Assembly: GCA_905250115.1 (NCBI GenBank)
Contig: CAJNOI010000057.1
Location: 1 to 64,000, forward strand
Source: Adineta steineri
Taxonomy: Eukaryota > Rotifera > Eurotatoria > Adinetida > Adinetidae
Length of the DNA: 64,000 nucleotides
Direction: 5' to 3'
A model generated the notes under the pieces. The model had not been told where the DNA came from and did not search any database. It saw only the letters and a program-made list of their open reading frames with translations. The position numbers and the translations under genes are program-made. The first letter of the stretch is position 1. Each line of letters opens with the position of its first letter. Shown here piece by piece: positions 22,416 through 33,062 of this stretch.

Positions 22416-23463
22416 GTTCCAAGTGCATATGATCTTGTTGATCAAACTTATGATAGATGGATGAGAATTGATCGAAATAATATCACAAATGAACCAAAGT
22501 AAATCAAAAAATTAACTTATCATCACAATTATAAAATTGTATTTATATAGTATCAACTATGGCCTTGCAACGGGTAGTGACTATTTCGGTTTTGTTCAAT
22601 TGGTTCGTTCATCAAATATAAATGCAAGATATACATTCGATCCAGCTATTCATGGAAATACAGGTTCATATCCACTTTATCATACATCATATGAAGTCTT
22701 TTCGATGATGAAAAAATTTATTGATCCAGATTCTACAGTAAAATTTTTTCGAATATATATATTTACGTTTAATATTTAATGATTTATTATTTAGGCACAT
22801 AGAACAATGGGACAGTTTATGGGTGTTTTAATGTTACTTTTATCAGAAACACCTGTTCTTCAATTAAATGTTACACGTTATACATCTGCTCTTAGACAAG
22901 CAATGAATAATCTTAAAATAAATGATTCTACAATTCTTAGTATAGACTGATTGTTTTTTTGTATTGTAATAAAATAATTGAAATTCTTTTTTGTTAGATC
23001 CACTTCGAAGTGCTATTGATGATTTTGATAAAACTGCTCAAGATTTTGTTCGGCGATCCAAATCGATGGATACAGAAAAGTATGTTTATTATTATGAAGA
23101 TGAAAATAAAAATAAAATTATTTTTTTAATTTTTATAGTCCATATATAATTCGTGCATATAATGATCAATTATTACAATTAGAACGTGCATTTCTAAATC
23201 CATTAGGACAAGATAGTGACCACACTGATTTTAAGTACATAGTCACATTTTCTTAATAAAATTTATTCTCTCATTTCTATTTAAGACATGTCGTTTATGC
23301 TCCATCTAAAACTAATCAATATGGTGTAGTTGGTTTTCCTACTGTTCTAGATGCAATTGCTAGTGATAACAAAACAGAAATCAATAATCAAATAGCCATA
23401 GCTACTTTCTTTGTACGTGGTGCTTCATCCACACTAAAAGAATTTGATAATTTTTGCTCGTAA
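22416..23463 (+). pseudogene. glutamate carboxypeptidase II-like, C-terminal half
   Basis: Six exons (22416-22498, 22551-22737, 22795-22939, 22998-23079, 23139-23234, 23286-23463) encode the end of an M28B/transferrin-receptor family protein: LATGSDYFGFVQLV, SYPLYHTSYEVF (carrying the last zinc-ligand His of the family), then the TFR dimerisation domain (ALRQAMNNL, DDFDKTAQDFV, YNDQLLQLERAFLNPLG, HVVYAPS) and a stop. No upstream exons exist in the window: 5' of 22416 is dispersed repeat R. The N-terminal, PA and most zinc-binding parts are missing here, so it cannot encode a working peptidase alone. The exons present show no internal stop. Confidence 0.75.
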
Positions 23464-24406
23464 TTACTTTTTTGTCTTCGCATCACATTATTGATGTTTT
23501 TTAAATTTTTATTAATTATTGTATAGATTAAATAGTATGTTGTATTGCCTGTTACAATAAATAATAAAAATTTTCAGAACGAAAGTATATCTTATTTTCA
23601 TTCTTATATATAAGAATGGTACAAAATTCAGTTAATAAAAATAAAATGTAAATTATTGTTTTAGTTAATATGGATAATTAATTGAGTATTTATCTCTCCT
23701 CCTCCTGACACTATTGATCATATGAAATGAAGAAGTGTAAAATGAATATATTGTATAGATTAATAACCTGAGTATTACATTATTTTTTATCATATATATA
23801 AGAATTCTTTTTTACCTGTTAACGTCAATAATGATTTTTCAAAGTATCTGTATTTTTATCCGATCATGTAATGTTATTTATTTATTCATATACAACTATA
23901 ATCATTAATATTTATTGTAAATAGGTATCCTGTCAATACGAGTAATATATACGATGTATTTCTGATTGATGTAATATCTTCCAGAAGTATATGTGTATTT
24001 AATCTATCTTTAATTTTTGAGATATATCAGTAATTTATGACGTCTTCTAGTATCACTGCATTTCATTTGTTGCTACTCCTGAATTTTTCAATTTTCTCTA
24101 TAATTGTAATAAGAAGAAAAATCTATACCTTATCTGCGCATATAAATGATAAAGTTTCATCGTTCTTTTACGGCTTTAAAAAAATCTGCCTTGTCATTCG
24201 CACATGAAAATCGTAGACAAAGAAATCCGAAACGAAAGAGCACGAATAAAGATAAAAATAAATCATACAAAAGCTCTTTAATTCTTCACTCAAAGACCAA
24301 CGACATTTAATTTTATTCATTGTCAGTTATAAACATTGTGATATTCATTGAGTAATAAAACTAGAAAACAATATTTAAAAAAAAAGATTTATAGCGCTTT
24401 TTAACT
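23464..24406. other. spacer between the two carboxypeptidase pieces
   Basis: AT-rich, no coding signal. The start of it should carry a 3' untranslated region and the end a promoter, with no distinct element visible. Confidence 0.5.
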
Positions 24407-25878
24407 ATGATTACGAAGGTAAGATTTCATCGGATTATCTAAATTGATATTGATCTTTAATTTCCCTTAGTTTATACTAATCGGGGCCGGTGTTGCAGTA
24501 GCCATTGCATTCGGTCTTGGTATCATTATTGGTCATTTTGCGATAAAAAAGACAACAAGTAGTACAACAGGAAAGTATGACTATCTCACACGTGACGCAG
24601 ATCAACAAAATTATCAAACTTTTATTTCTTCTATGCAATCAACAAATATTGAAGCGAATCTCAAGTAAAATTAACTATATTTTCATGAATTCAACAACAA
24701 ATATTCTATACCCTTCATCATTATCTATAGATCTTACTTCACGACCACATTTGGCTGGTCTACTCGAAGACTTAGCTAGTGCTGTTGTCATAGAACAACG
24801 ATGAATAAAGGATGGACTACAAGTTACTAAACCAAAATATAATGTTCTTCTTTCTTATCCAGATGAGAACAACCCAAATCGGTATTTCAACAAGAACAAA
24901 TACAACATTTATTTATTTTTTATTTCCATTTAGAGTCACTCTTACTAATGGTTCTGGTAGTATTATTATTCAAACAAGTGGTACTGAACAGGTCTATGAT
25001 ACAACACAACCAAAAAAAGTTAATCTATTTCTTGCATATACACCTAATGGTACTGTTTCAAGTGTAAGTGAAAAATAAATATCATCAATTGGTTGATTTT
25101 TCTGATATATTATGATAGACTAAGTTATATTATGGTAACTATGGTCAACTTGAAGATATTCAACGTTTGGCATCGATTGTTGGAAATGCTAGTTTACAAG
25201 GTAGTATTATTATTATGAGATATGGTAAAATATTTCGAGGAGATAAAGTATGTTATTGATTTGGCAATCTCATAAATATGTGTATAAATTGTTTTTATTC
25301 ATATTAAGATAATGCATGCTCAATATTATGGAGCAGTTGGTGCAATATTGTATAATGATCCAATTGATTATGCTCCATATGGAACATCAGCAGATCAAGT
25401 ATATGATCAAAAATGGTATATGCCACCAAGTGGTACACAACTAGGAACTACATATACTTCGAATGGTGATCCTTTGACACCTATTTATCCTTCGACAGGT
25501 TTGATACTATGATAATACTTCTATTCATATATTTAGTATTTGTTTACATTTCATAGAGTATATGTACAGAATAGATGAAGAAGAAGTGAGCGCTATACCG
25601 AAAATTCCTGCTCAAGCGATTGGTTACAGTGAAGCACAAGTGATACTTCAGTAATAAGAGACGTTTTATTGTTCTTTTTGAATGAATGAATGAGCGAATA
25701 TAATAATACATTTAGATATTTACAAGGTGATAATGTACCAACATACTGGAGTGGGACATTGCCAAGTGTAGTTTATCGTTATGGTGGAATACTTCGAAAT
25801 TTAGCGTAAGATATGCGGATCTTTTTGTAATTGTATAAAAATGATTTAATTTTTATTTATAGTAAAATAGAAGTCTGA
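24407..25878 (+). pseudogene. glutamate carboxypeptidase II-like, N-terminal half
   Basis: Exons 24407-24418, 24471-24664, 24731-24881, 24934-25063, 25119-25247, 25309-25498, 25557-25650, 25716-25805 and a stub from 25863. They encode a short cytoplasmic end, one membrane anchor (FILIGAGVAVAIAFGLGIII), the stalk, and the start of the fold with its PA domain (YGKIFRGDK, AVGAILYNDPIDYAPYG, GDPLTPIYPS, IPAQAIGYSEAQ). Lesions: a conserved Trp codon is TGA (24802-24804), and exons 2 and 3 as I splice them are one base out of frame. Homology ends after KIEV at 25875 with a stop, and a TGTGGG palindrome begins at once. The zinc-binding core is absent. It is the first half of the type of gene whose second half lies upstream at 22416. 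Confidence 0.75.
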
Positions 25879-25882
25879 ACTA

Positions 25883-26053
25883 TCTTGAGGGTGTGGCGTA
25901 TGGGTGTGGATCATATACACTCCACCCATACTCTCGTCCACACCTATACTCAATACCCAGGCCCACTCCCATATTCTCACTCTCACCAATACTCTTTTCC
26001 ACACCCTCATACACACACACTTCCACACTCTCACCCACATCCACATCTACACC
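25883..26053. repeat. largest TGTGGG-type palindromic patch
   Basis: atcttgagggtgtggcgtatgggtgtgg on the left, then about 130 bp of CCCACA/CTCACC-like C-rich repeats on the right. It starts 5 bp after the stop codon that truncates the carboxypeptidase piece. The ORFs on both strands here are low-complexity His/Pro/Thr or Val/Trp repeats and not genes. Confidence 0.8.
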
Positions 26054-26331
26054 CAATTTTCGTCGCAAATGATTTCGTACGACGAAGAAGTAGTAAATAA
26101 AATTCATCGGTTATTTTTCATTTTATTATATTAGAATTTTAAAGGTGACAAGAAAAAAGGAGGAAGACAGTTTGAAGAGAATAAGCTAGCTTCGATATGT
26201 TGTCGGAGGCTACTAAAAAGGTACGTAAAGGTGAAGGTGTGTGGTATAGTTAGGATTCATAGCCAGATCTTACTTATACATCCGAATTCCGATCTACGTC
26301 AATGGCCACTCTAACTATTATTCCAAAATCA
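26054..26331. other. 3' flank of the NLR-like gene
   Basis: No gene seen. It should hold the 3' untranslated region of the minus-strand gene ending at 26332. Confidence 0.5.
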
Positions 26332-29300
26332 TTAAAGAGGTTTTTCTAGGTTTCTTTCTTTCACAAATTGAGTAATCTGTTGTCGTAAATCAATACTTTC
26401 CTTTAAATTTCTATGCTCAGTTGATAATTGTGTCTTTTGTATTTTGAGTGCCTTTTCACACAAAACTTGAGCTTCACTGATTATGGTTCCAACCGCAGCA
26501 TTATCGATCTTATCATCGTTGTTACTTTGAATGTCAACAGATTTCAGAAGACAGTTGGCGAGGTGATATCTTGTGCGTGCCGTATCAGGATGTTCAGATG
26601 GTAATATACTTTCACGTAAGCTTACCGCTAAGCGATATGACTTGATTGCTTCTTCATAATATTCCAAAAGGCTGTATGTACTACCAAGGATCTGCAATAA
26701 CAACGAGCGTGTACGTTCGTCCATGTTTGGTTTATCTTTGATTTCCTTAAGGTTGCTTTGCACTACTTGTAGACTTTGCTCAAGCTCTGTTTTGGATATC
26801 GCTGTATTACGAGCCTGTTGTACGCGAATACGCGCAATGGCGATAACGGCTGTAAACACACATTTTTCTAGGTCATCCTTTGTCGAATAAGAATAGTTTT
26901 CGGGCATTTGTTCTAATTCACTCTGAATCTCTTCTATTTTTTTAACAAACTTGTCTGCTTCTTCGTCAGAATTTGTATTGAGTTGTTCGCAAATAAGCTG
27001 CATGAGTTTTGAGCGAAACATTGAAATTAATAATTGTGACTCTTTCATTGATATATTGTAGTTATTTGAATGCGTACGTTGAAGTATATCGTCAAATATA
27101 GTTTTGGCTTTCGCGAATAATGTGCTCGCTTCGGAATACATACGCGTCTCATGAAGATAAAATGAGCCTAAGCGATATAGCAAGTCGCCAAGTAATAGCG
27201 CATATTTCTCTTTTCCTGTCCAATCCACAGTGTATTTTATTATCGCTGTTGCATGATCGAGATAATGAACGATCCTCTGTTCAAATTTAGAGCGGTTAAC
27301 CTGATTGAAAGAATAGTAATCATAAGCGAAACCTTCATTAATTAGTTGCAGTGCGTATTTCCATACAACATCCGTATTGTCTGCAAGCGGTGATCTGCGT
27401 AGTTCTTTGATGTATGAACTTGGTACACTATAAATTTCTACATAGTCCAACGGCACATAATGTTGACTAACATGTCTGTGAATAATCGGTACTAACAGAT
27501 TTTGCTTTAATATGCAATACGACTTTAGTATTGACAGTAAATTTTGCCAAGTCAAGTCCCAATTCGTAGTACGAAGTTGATAGTGTTTATCTTTAGCTAG
27601 AATGGTATAAAGACGATAAAATGTTTCACGACTTATACCACCAGCCTGAATCAAACTGGCGACTTGAGCACAAATAAAAAAAGGTCTGTTATGTTGTTCC
27701 AGTTTCTTCAAGAATAACAGGATTAAGTATAACAGTCTGTCACTATTTCCCAGTTGTTCAACATCGTTTAATACATCAGCGTTAATCCATTCAGACGTGA
27801 CAAGAGAAACAGTCAAACGAATAGTTAATCGACGTACATCGACAGATACAATCTTATCAATAAGATTTTGCCATTTCTCTTTCTGTTCAAATTCAATCTT
27901 CTCAGGTATCTTGCTAATTATCCATTTTTTTGCCTTATCGACATCAATTTGTTGCGGAATTAAGTAATGCCAGCGCTGATTAGTTTCATTAACTATTTCA
28001 TTAACTACCGGTTGTGCTTGCTCTCCTAATGATAGTTCATCAATGTTATCATATGTATATAATGCCACAATATGGCATCGTCTTTGGCGGCGCGGGATAC
28101 AACTAACAACGTTGTCAAGGATGGATAAAAATTCATGACATTTGAACCGACCATATGAAACCACTATTTTCGTATCTTTCGTGTTATCCGCTGTATGAGC
28201 TATTATCTCAGAAGCACTCTCACCAGTAAATTCTTGGATGTTATCAACTACTAGTAAAATATTTTGAACTGTTAAAGATTTAAGCACTGCCTCAAGTACA
28301 ACCGTTTGTAGCTCTGTCGTGGAAAGCTCGAAAGAGGAGACATGGAATTTATGAGCTAAGAAAAGAAGCGTGCCTTTCAGTGAATCGTTGCAATCAAACC
28401 ACCATATGAGATCGTAGCAATTGCGAACATCGTGAATGAGATCAAATAAAACTGCCGTTTTACCTGATCCACGTGACGCTGCGATAATTAGTTTTCTGTA
28501 AGAATCCATAAAATCTATTGGATCCGTATCCTCCGATCTCACCAGTCCTAGATGTTGTTTGAGTTCTGTGAGGAGGATTTTATCGACGGGCAAATCACCG
28601 ACATTATCTTCTATGGTCTTTTTGTCATACTTCATTTGAGCACAACTAACATTGGTTATTAATTGTACGTCTAATTCTGAGAAGTGTTGCAACCAAAGGC
28701 GAGCAATTCTCATTTCTTCTTCATTGGTCAACGTGCTAATACCGGCATTATACCTGTTTAGAACAGCCATTTGTTGCAGATTAAGCGCGCAGACTATCAT
28801 GGCAGCTTGCACAGAACGAATGGATTCACCAAGCACAGCACGATAAGAAAAGTTTACGGCGTTACCATCACATAATAGTATGACGTCAATCAATTCTCCA
28901 TTCAGACGTTTCAATTGATAGCGAGAAAAGCTACGAGCATCCGCGCTGCTATTTTTACATTTATGATGTTCCAAGCCGTCATGTACATCTAATTCGTCAT
29001 CCGCTGAAGTACATGAAGCGATTATTAGACGTTTAGTATCCGTACTAATATTGAGTAGATCGTTGTATGTAAGTGCTTTGTTGCCAGTAGCGCAGAAGAT
29101 AAACGATGCTTGTTGCAACATTTGCTCTTTAGTGCATATGACAAAATCATATGAGCTTGCTCGAAGTAAAATCTCCGGATTAACATCGTATACAATTACC
29201 GTGCCAATATGCTGCTGTCGCAAATGCATGGCAATGCTACTGCCGATCTTACCGAAACCAAGCACGCCAATGACACGATGATCTTCTAAGCGCAGGTCCA

Positions 29301-30078
29301 ACGACTGTCGAAGGATACTATCGGCAGCACGTACCAGAGATTTACCAACATTGTAATCTTCTGTCATCTTCATACGACTTCGAGCTACAGAAAATATATT
29401 CGGTTGTTTGAAAGTCGACCCTTCTATCGATCGAAGATTTTCTATGGCATGGTGATATTTTTGATGTCCATTTTCTGTGTCCTCCACAATACCTAGTAAC
29501 TTGAATTTGCGCTTAAGTTTATCTGGTTTAGCCAACACCGATAGACAAGGAGCGAAGTAACCGCCAATATCCATAATTAGTATTTCTTCTTCTTCGCCTT
29601 TGATAGCATCCGATAAGAGGTCAATAACCTTCTTTTCCACTTTTAAATCATTCTTGGTAATGTTTTTCACAGCATCACCAAAAACTGGATGATCTTTAAC
29701 CCACTGAGCCATTTCTTCCATGTGATCGGGCCGCTTACCTGCGGCTGCACCTTTAAATAGGATAACTTTTATTATACCAATTTCTCGTAACGTATCTAAG
29801 TATGCGGGCAAAGTAGGTAGTAGATGTACGACAGCTATTAAATTCAAGCTTTTCAACTTCTTCGGGCTTGGTATGTATTCTACCGAAGAAGTTGCTACTC
29901 TTTTTCGGGATCCTGTATAAAATGGCTGCTCTCCCGATTCAAAGACTGGTGGGCTAAGCTTTTGATCAATCCATTCATTTGGTGCAGGTGAAAAAGTGTT
30001 ACATATGGCTTTGAAGAAGTTTTTCACGCGTCCTGCAGTTAGGCCAGTACCTTCAGTAATCTCTTTAAACGTTGACAT
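26332..30078 (-). CDS. SAHH-like/NB-ARC/TPR protein (NLR- or STAND-like), intronless
   Basis: One open frame of 1248 residues. Residues about 70-400 align with S-adenosylhomocysteine hydrolase: MDIGG (169-173, for the usual DDGG), LLGIVEDTENG (for GISEETTTG), then a Rossmann NAD motif GFGKIG (274-279) and IFCATGNKAL (for IFVTTTG). The catalytic Lys, Asp and Cys of true hydrolases appear replaced (RSRMKMTEDYNV region), suggesting a ligand-sensing pseudoenzyme. Next comes a P-loop ATPase of NB-ARC/STAND type: Walker A SRGSGKT (535-541), Walker B ILLVVDN (D612). The last third is helical, with TPR-like units at about 955-990 and 1120-1180 (LLEYYEEAIKSYRLAV). The order sensor, NTPase, repeats is that of NLR/STAND switch proteins. 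All neighbours have dense introns; this has none, and it is less AT-rich than they are. Retroposition or horizontal transfer are both possible. Confidence 0.75.
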   Translation of the reverse strand: MSTFKEITEGTGLTAGRVKNFFKAICNTFSPAPNEWIDQKLSPPVFESGEQPFYTGSRKRVATSSVEYIPSPKKLKSLNLIAVVHLLPTLPAYLDTLREIGIIKVILFKGAAAGKRPDHMEEMAQWVKDHPVFGDAVKNITKNDLKVEKKVIDLLSDAIKGEEEEILIMDIGGYFAPCLSVLAKPDKLKRKFKLLGIVEDTENGHQKYHHAIENLRSIEGSTFKQPNIFSVARSRMKMTEDYNVGKSLVRAADSILRQSLDLRLEDHRVIGVLGFGKIGSSIAMHLRQQHIGTVIVYDVNPEILLRASSYDFVICTKEQMLQQASFIFCATGNKALTYNDLLNISTDTKRLIIASCTSADDELDVHDGLEHHKCKNSSADARSFSRYQLKRLNGELIDVILLCDGNAVNFSYRAVLGESIRSVQAAMIVCALNLQQMAVLNRYNAGISTLTNEEEMRIARLWLQHFSELDVQLITNVSCAQMKYDKKTIEDNVGDLPVDKILLTELKQHLGLVRSEDTDPIDFMDSYRKLIIAASRGSGKTAVLFDLIHDVRNCYDLIWWFDCNDSLKGTLLFLAHKFHVSSFELSTTELQTVVLEAVLKSLTVQNILLVVDNIQEFTGESASEIIAHTADNTKDTKIVVSYGRFKCHEFLSILDNVVSCIPRRQRRCHIVALYTYDNIDELSLGEQAQPVVNEIVNETNQRWHYLIPQQIDVDKAKKWIISKIPEKIEFEQKEKWQNLIDKIVSVDVRRLTIRLTVSLVTSEWINADVLNDVEQLGNSDRLLYLILLFLKKLEQHNRPFFICAQVASLIQAGGISRETFYRLYTILAKDKHYQLRTTNWDLTWQNLLSILKSYCILKQNLLVPIIHRHVSQHYVPLDYVEIYSVPSSYIKELRRSPLADNTDVVWKYALQLINEGFAYDYYSFNQVNRSKFEQRIVHYLDHATAIIKYTVDWTGKEKYALLLGDLLYRLGSFYLHETRMYSEASTLFAKAKTIFDDILQRTHSNNYNISMKESQLLISMFRSKLMQLICEQLNTNSDEEADKFVKKIEEIQSELEQMPENYSYSTKDDLEKCVFTAVIAIARIRVQQARNTAISKTELEQSLQVVQSNLKEIKDKPNMDERTRSLLLQILGSTYSLLEYYEEAIKSYRLAVSLRESILPSEHPDTARTRYHLANCLLKSVDIQSNNDDKIDNAAVGTIISEAQVLCEKALKIQKTQLSTEHRNLKESIDLRQQITQFVKERNLEKPL

Positions 30079-30629
30079 TTTGTAGAAAGAAGCAGCTTAT
30101 AACTGTATACGGATCTGAAATAGATTTAGTACGAGTACAATCGAAGTAAAGGTTTCTGCAGAAAAGCGGGACTCTGTAGGTGTGGGTGAATTTATAGTGT
30201 ACTGGTCTTTTCTTCACTCGTGTCTCATACACATTCACATCCATCCACCTCCACCGTATCTTAAGAAAAAGAAGCCATGGGCCCAAATCTTTTTGAGGTT
30301 ACGCCTGCATAGAGATACCCTCGATATGTTGAAAATATGGACAATAAAGCGATGAGTTACTTCGAACAGTTCCCTGGTTAGTCTGGGGTGTACGTGTGGG
30401 TATGAATAAATCAGAATACCCATACCCTCAAGAAAATTAATCTCACAAGTTGTTAGCTTTGGTTGCTGATCCTAAATCAATAATGGAAAGTCAATGGATA
30501 ACTTAACTTTTAATATAAATATGAAATTTCATTTTGTAATAGTTGCATATGCGTCCAATTAAGTTATTTATAATTTAGAATGAGGCTACGATGATTGAAG
30601 ACGTGATTAGTTGTAGAGAGGCAAAAATA
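30079..30629. other. upstream region of the NLR-like gene
   Basis: No coding signal. It includes a weak TGTGGG patch (30176-30190) and a clear one at 30381-30433. The promoter of the minus-strand gene must lie here, but I see no convincing TATA element at a fixed distance. Confidence 0.45.
30381..30433. repeat. TGTGGG-type palindromic patch upstream of the NLR-like gene
   Basis: ctggggtgtacgtgtgggtatg and then catacccataccctcaagaa, about 15 bp apart. With the patch at 25883-26053 it brackets the intronless gene. Confidence 0.65.
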
Positions 30630-31266
30630 CTCACGAGGAAACCTCTCGAAGTGATAAAAAGCTTTTGGACTCAGACTACTTTTATCTAGTAGACCCTAAT
30701 GAGTAGTGAAATATTCTAAGTTGATTGATCCCCTTATTGCTTTGGGAGTGAGTTATGGCAAATTCACTATTTTTTTGACGTATGACAGTATATGAGTAAC
30801 AGTAGCAAATGAGTGACTTTAGATCCGAAACTTTATCCATAAAGAGGTCTTCTGAGTGCTAAAATATCCTGAAAATATCACGCAAAACGAGTGAACCTTT
30901 CTTGAGATAATGGATTCTCAAAAATCGACTATTTGTTTCACGCACTGAAGGTTTATCTTAAAAAAACAGGTGTATTTTGATCACTCACAACCTCAAGAAG
31001 GAATCACTCGTTTTGCGTGATATTTTCAGGATATTTTAGCACTCAGAAGACCTCTTTATGGATAAAGTTTCAGATCTAAAGTCACTCATTTGCTACTGTT
31101 ACTTATATACTGTCATACGTCAAAAAAATAGTGAATTTGCATAACTCACTCTCAAAGCAATAAGGGGATCAATCAACTTAGAGTATTTCACTACTCATTA
31201 GGGTCTACTAGATAAAAGTAGTCTGAGTCCAAAAGCTTTTTATCACCTCGAGAGGTTCCCTCGTTA
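30630..31266. mobile_element. foldback element FB1
   Basis: Two arms of about 275 bp (30630-30906 and 30991-31266) are near-perfect inverted repeats around an 85-bp centre. Ends read CTCACGAGGAAACCTCTCG and, complemented, CTAACGAGGGAACCTCTCG. An ATA triplet flanks both sides, perhaps a 3-bp target duplication. No ORF. Transcription would give a long hairpin RNA. Confidence 0.8.
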
Positions 31267-31905
31267 GATAAAAAGTGCTCGATTTTACTGTGAGAAAAGT
31301 GTAAGTATGAGCTCCTTCTATACTCAGCATCTATACCTTCATCCTCAACATGATTTTACGAAATTTATTTCTCTTCCGATTGACTCTCGACATCTTTATC
31401 CAAAAATCTTCCATAGTTTTTAAAGTTGTATTTATAATTATGAAGATACATCTGCTTCGTGCGGAAAAAAATCTCCTTATTTACATTATATTTGACGGTA
31501 ATACTGTATTGCTTATATTTATGAAATATAGAAAAAAGAAGTATATTGGAAAGATGGAAGAGAAAATATTACGAAGTAAAAATTTTCTTTTGTTGATCAA
31601 ACGGAATAGATATGTGCGCATATATAATATAGTTCATGAAATATAGGCATCGATAAAGGAATAGACGAGAGAAAAAACGAAGAAATGAGTAGAACAGCAA
31701 AACAAAGTCAATATCTTTTTAATCTCAATCTACCATTATAATGAAATATATATATATAATTAGAAATCGAATTATTCGTGTTATAGACTGTAGCGAAGAA
31801 AAGATTACCGTTCTGTTTTCTACTTTCTATTCGTTAGTTATAATTGTGTATGATACGATGTAAAGAAGTTTGCACATTCTTGCTACATTTCTACTATTGA
31901 AGACT
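31267..31905. other. intergenic
   Basis: A weak TGTGGG-like patch (31293-31350, ending ccttcatcctcaacatg) and AT-rich sequence. The 31350-31646 ORF has no domain-like features. Confidence 0.45.
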
Positions 31906-32332
31906 ATCTGTTAGATAGGGATGTGCTTCTCTTTCTCTCTCATATATTGTTTTTATTCTATTCTATTTGTTCTTGATGTTTTCCCTAATATATGTGATGA
32001 AAGTTTTCTTTTCTGTGACACATATATATATATATATATATACATATATATTGATATATGCGTGGAATTTTTCATTGTGTTCTCTTTTCTCTTATCAAGG
32101 TTTCACAGGGAATGTTTCCGTCTCGCTCGTCATCACTTAGGGAAGATTCTATATGTGTGAAGAAATAAAAGAAAACGTAAGGAAAAAACCCTCACATATA
32201 TAAATATATGTATTATAGGAAAAGAAAAGTCCATCATCTATATCATAAGGGAAAACACCAAGAACAAATGAAACAGAATAAAAACACTATATGAGAGAGA
32301 GAAAGAAAACACATCTCTATCTAACACTATCC
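31906..32332. mobile_element. foldback element FB3
   Basis: Ends ctgttagatagggatgtg and, complemented, gtgttagatagagatgtg. The arms pair through ctttctctctcatata, tttttattctatt, ttgttcttgatgttttccct and beyond, around a centre near 32100-32145. A (TA)n run at 32020-32050 lies in the left arm. Related to the weaker element at 9606-9880. Confidence 0.7.
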
Positions 32333-33062
32333 AAGACGAAATAAGATAATAAAGTGAAAAATAACCAATGGGAGAATATCAATTATAATGCAACGGATAC
32401 TTAGAAGCAAAAAGAAAATGGCAAAGAAAGAAAAGAAAAGGCCAAATCTAACGTCGTCGTTTGTTGTTGTAGATAGAGATGATATATATTTTAGTTATCC
32501 CTTCTATAAAATAATCAAATAAGAACTTTTTCATATAGACACAGAAGACGAGATAAAAGAAAAAACAAGTTCTTCAAATAAGAATAGACGACATGTTCCG
32601 TTTTGTCGATTATTTTCTGCTACCGCTGTTCTTGGTTCTTATATTTCTAAGAAATATATGCATTCTATTATCTTAATTGTAATGGATTATCTCTATAAAT
32701 TAAAAAATTGATTAAGAAAGATATTACATATGTTTTGATTCTGGTATACAATACTTAAGTCTTCTATGCTCACAAAGCGAAAAAGAGTGATATTTTGAGA
32801 AAAAGAAAAAGTCTGTATTACCATCTTTTGACGCTCTATAACTTTCATCTCTTAGTTGCAGAACATTGTATTTATGTGAACAGCAGATGGTGCATATATA
32901 AGATAAATAATTTAGTAAATGTTATAAAGAATTTCGTGTTATGCCCTCGGGCATACTTTGCGTTTTTTAAAATACATTAGACGATGAGAAAATGGAACAG
33001 AGAAAGAATAAATTACTCATGTGAAAAAAATCACATTTTTCAGCGTTAAAAGATGGTAATAC
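32333..33062. other. intergenic, nothing recognised
   Basis: AT-rich, no coding signal or repeat that I can define. Confidence 0.45.

Noticed and set aside
22416..25878. A single working carboxypeptidase gene spanning both pieces
   Set aside because: The pieces are in the wrong order, the catalytic core is missing, and the N-terminal piece has a nonsense codon.
31350..31646. 98-codon ORF after a TGTGGG-like patch
   Set aside because: No recognisable motif. Runs of Lys/Ile/Phe match background composition.
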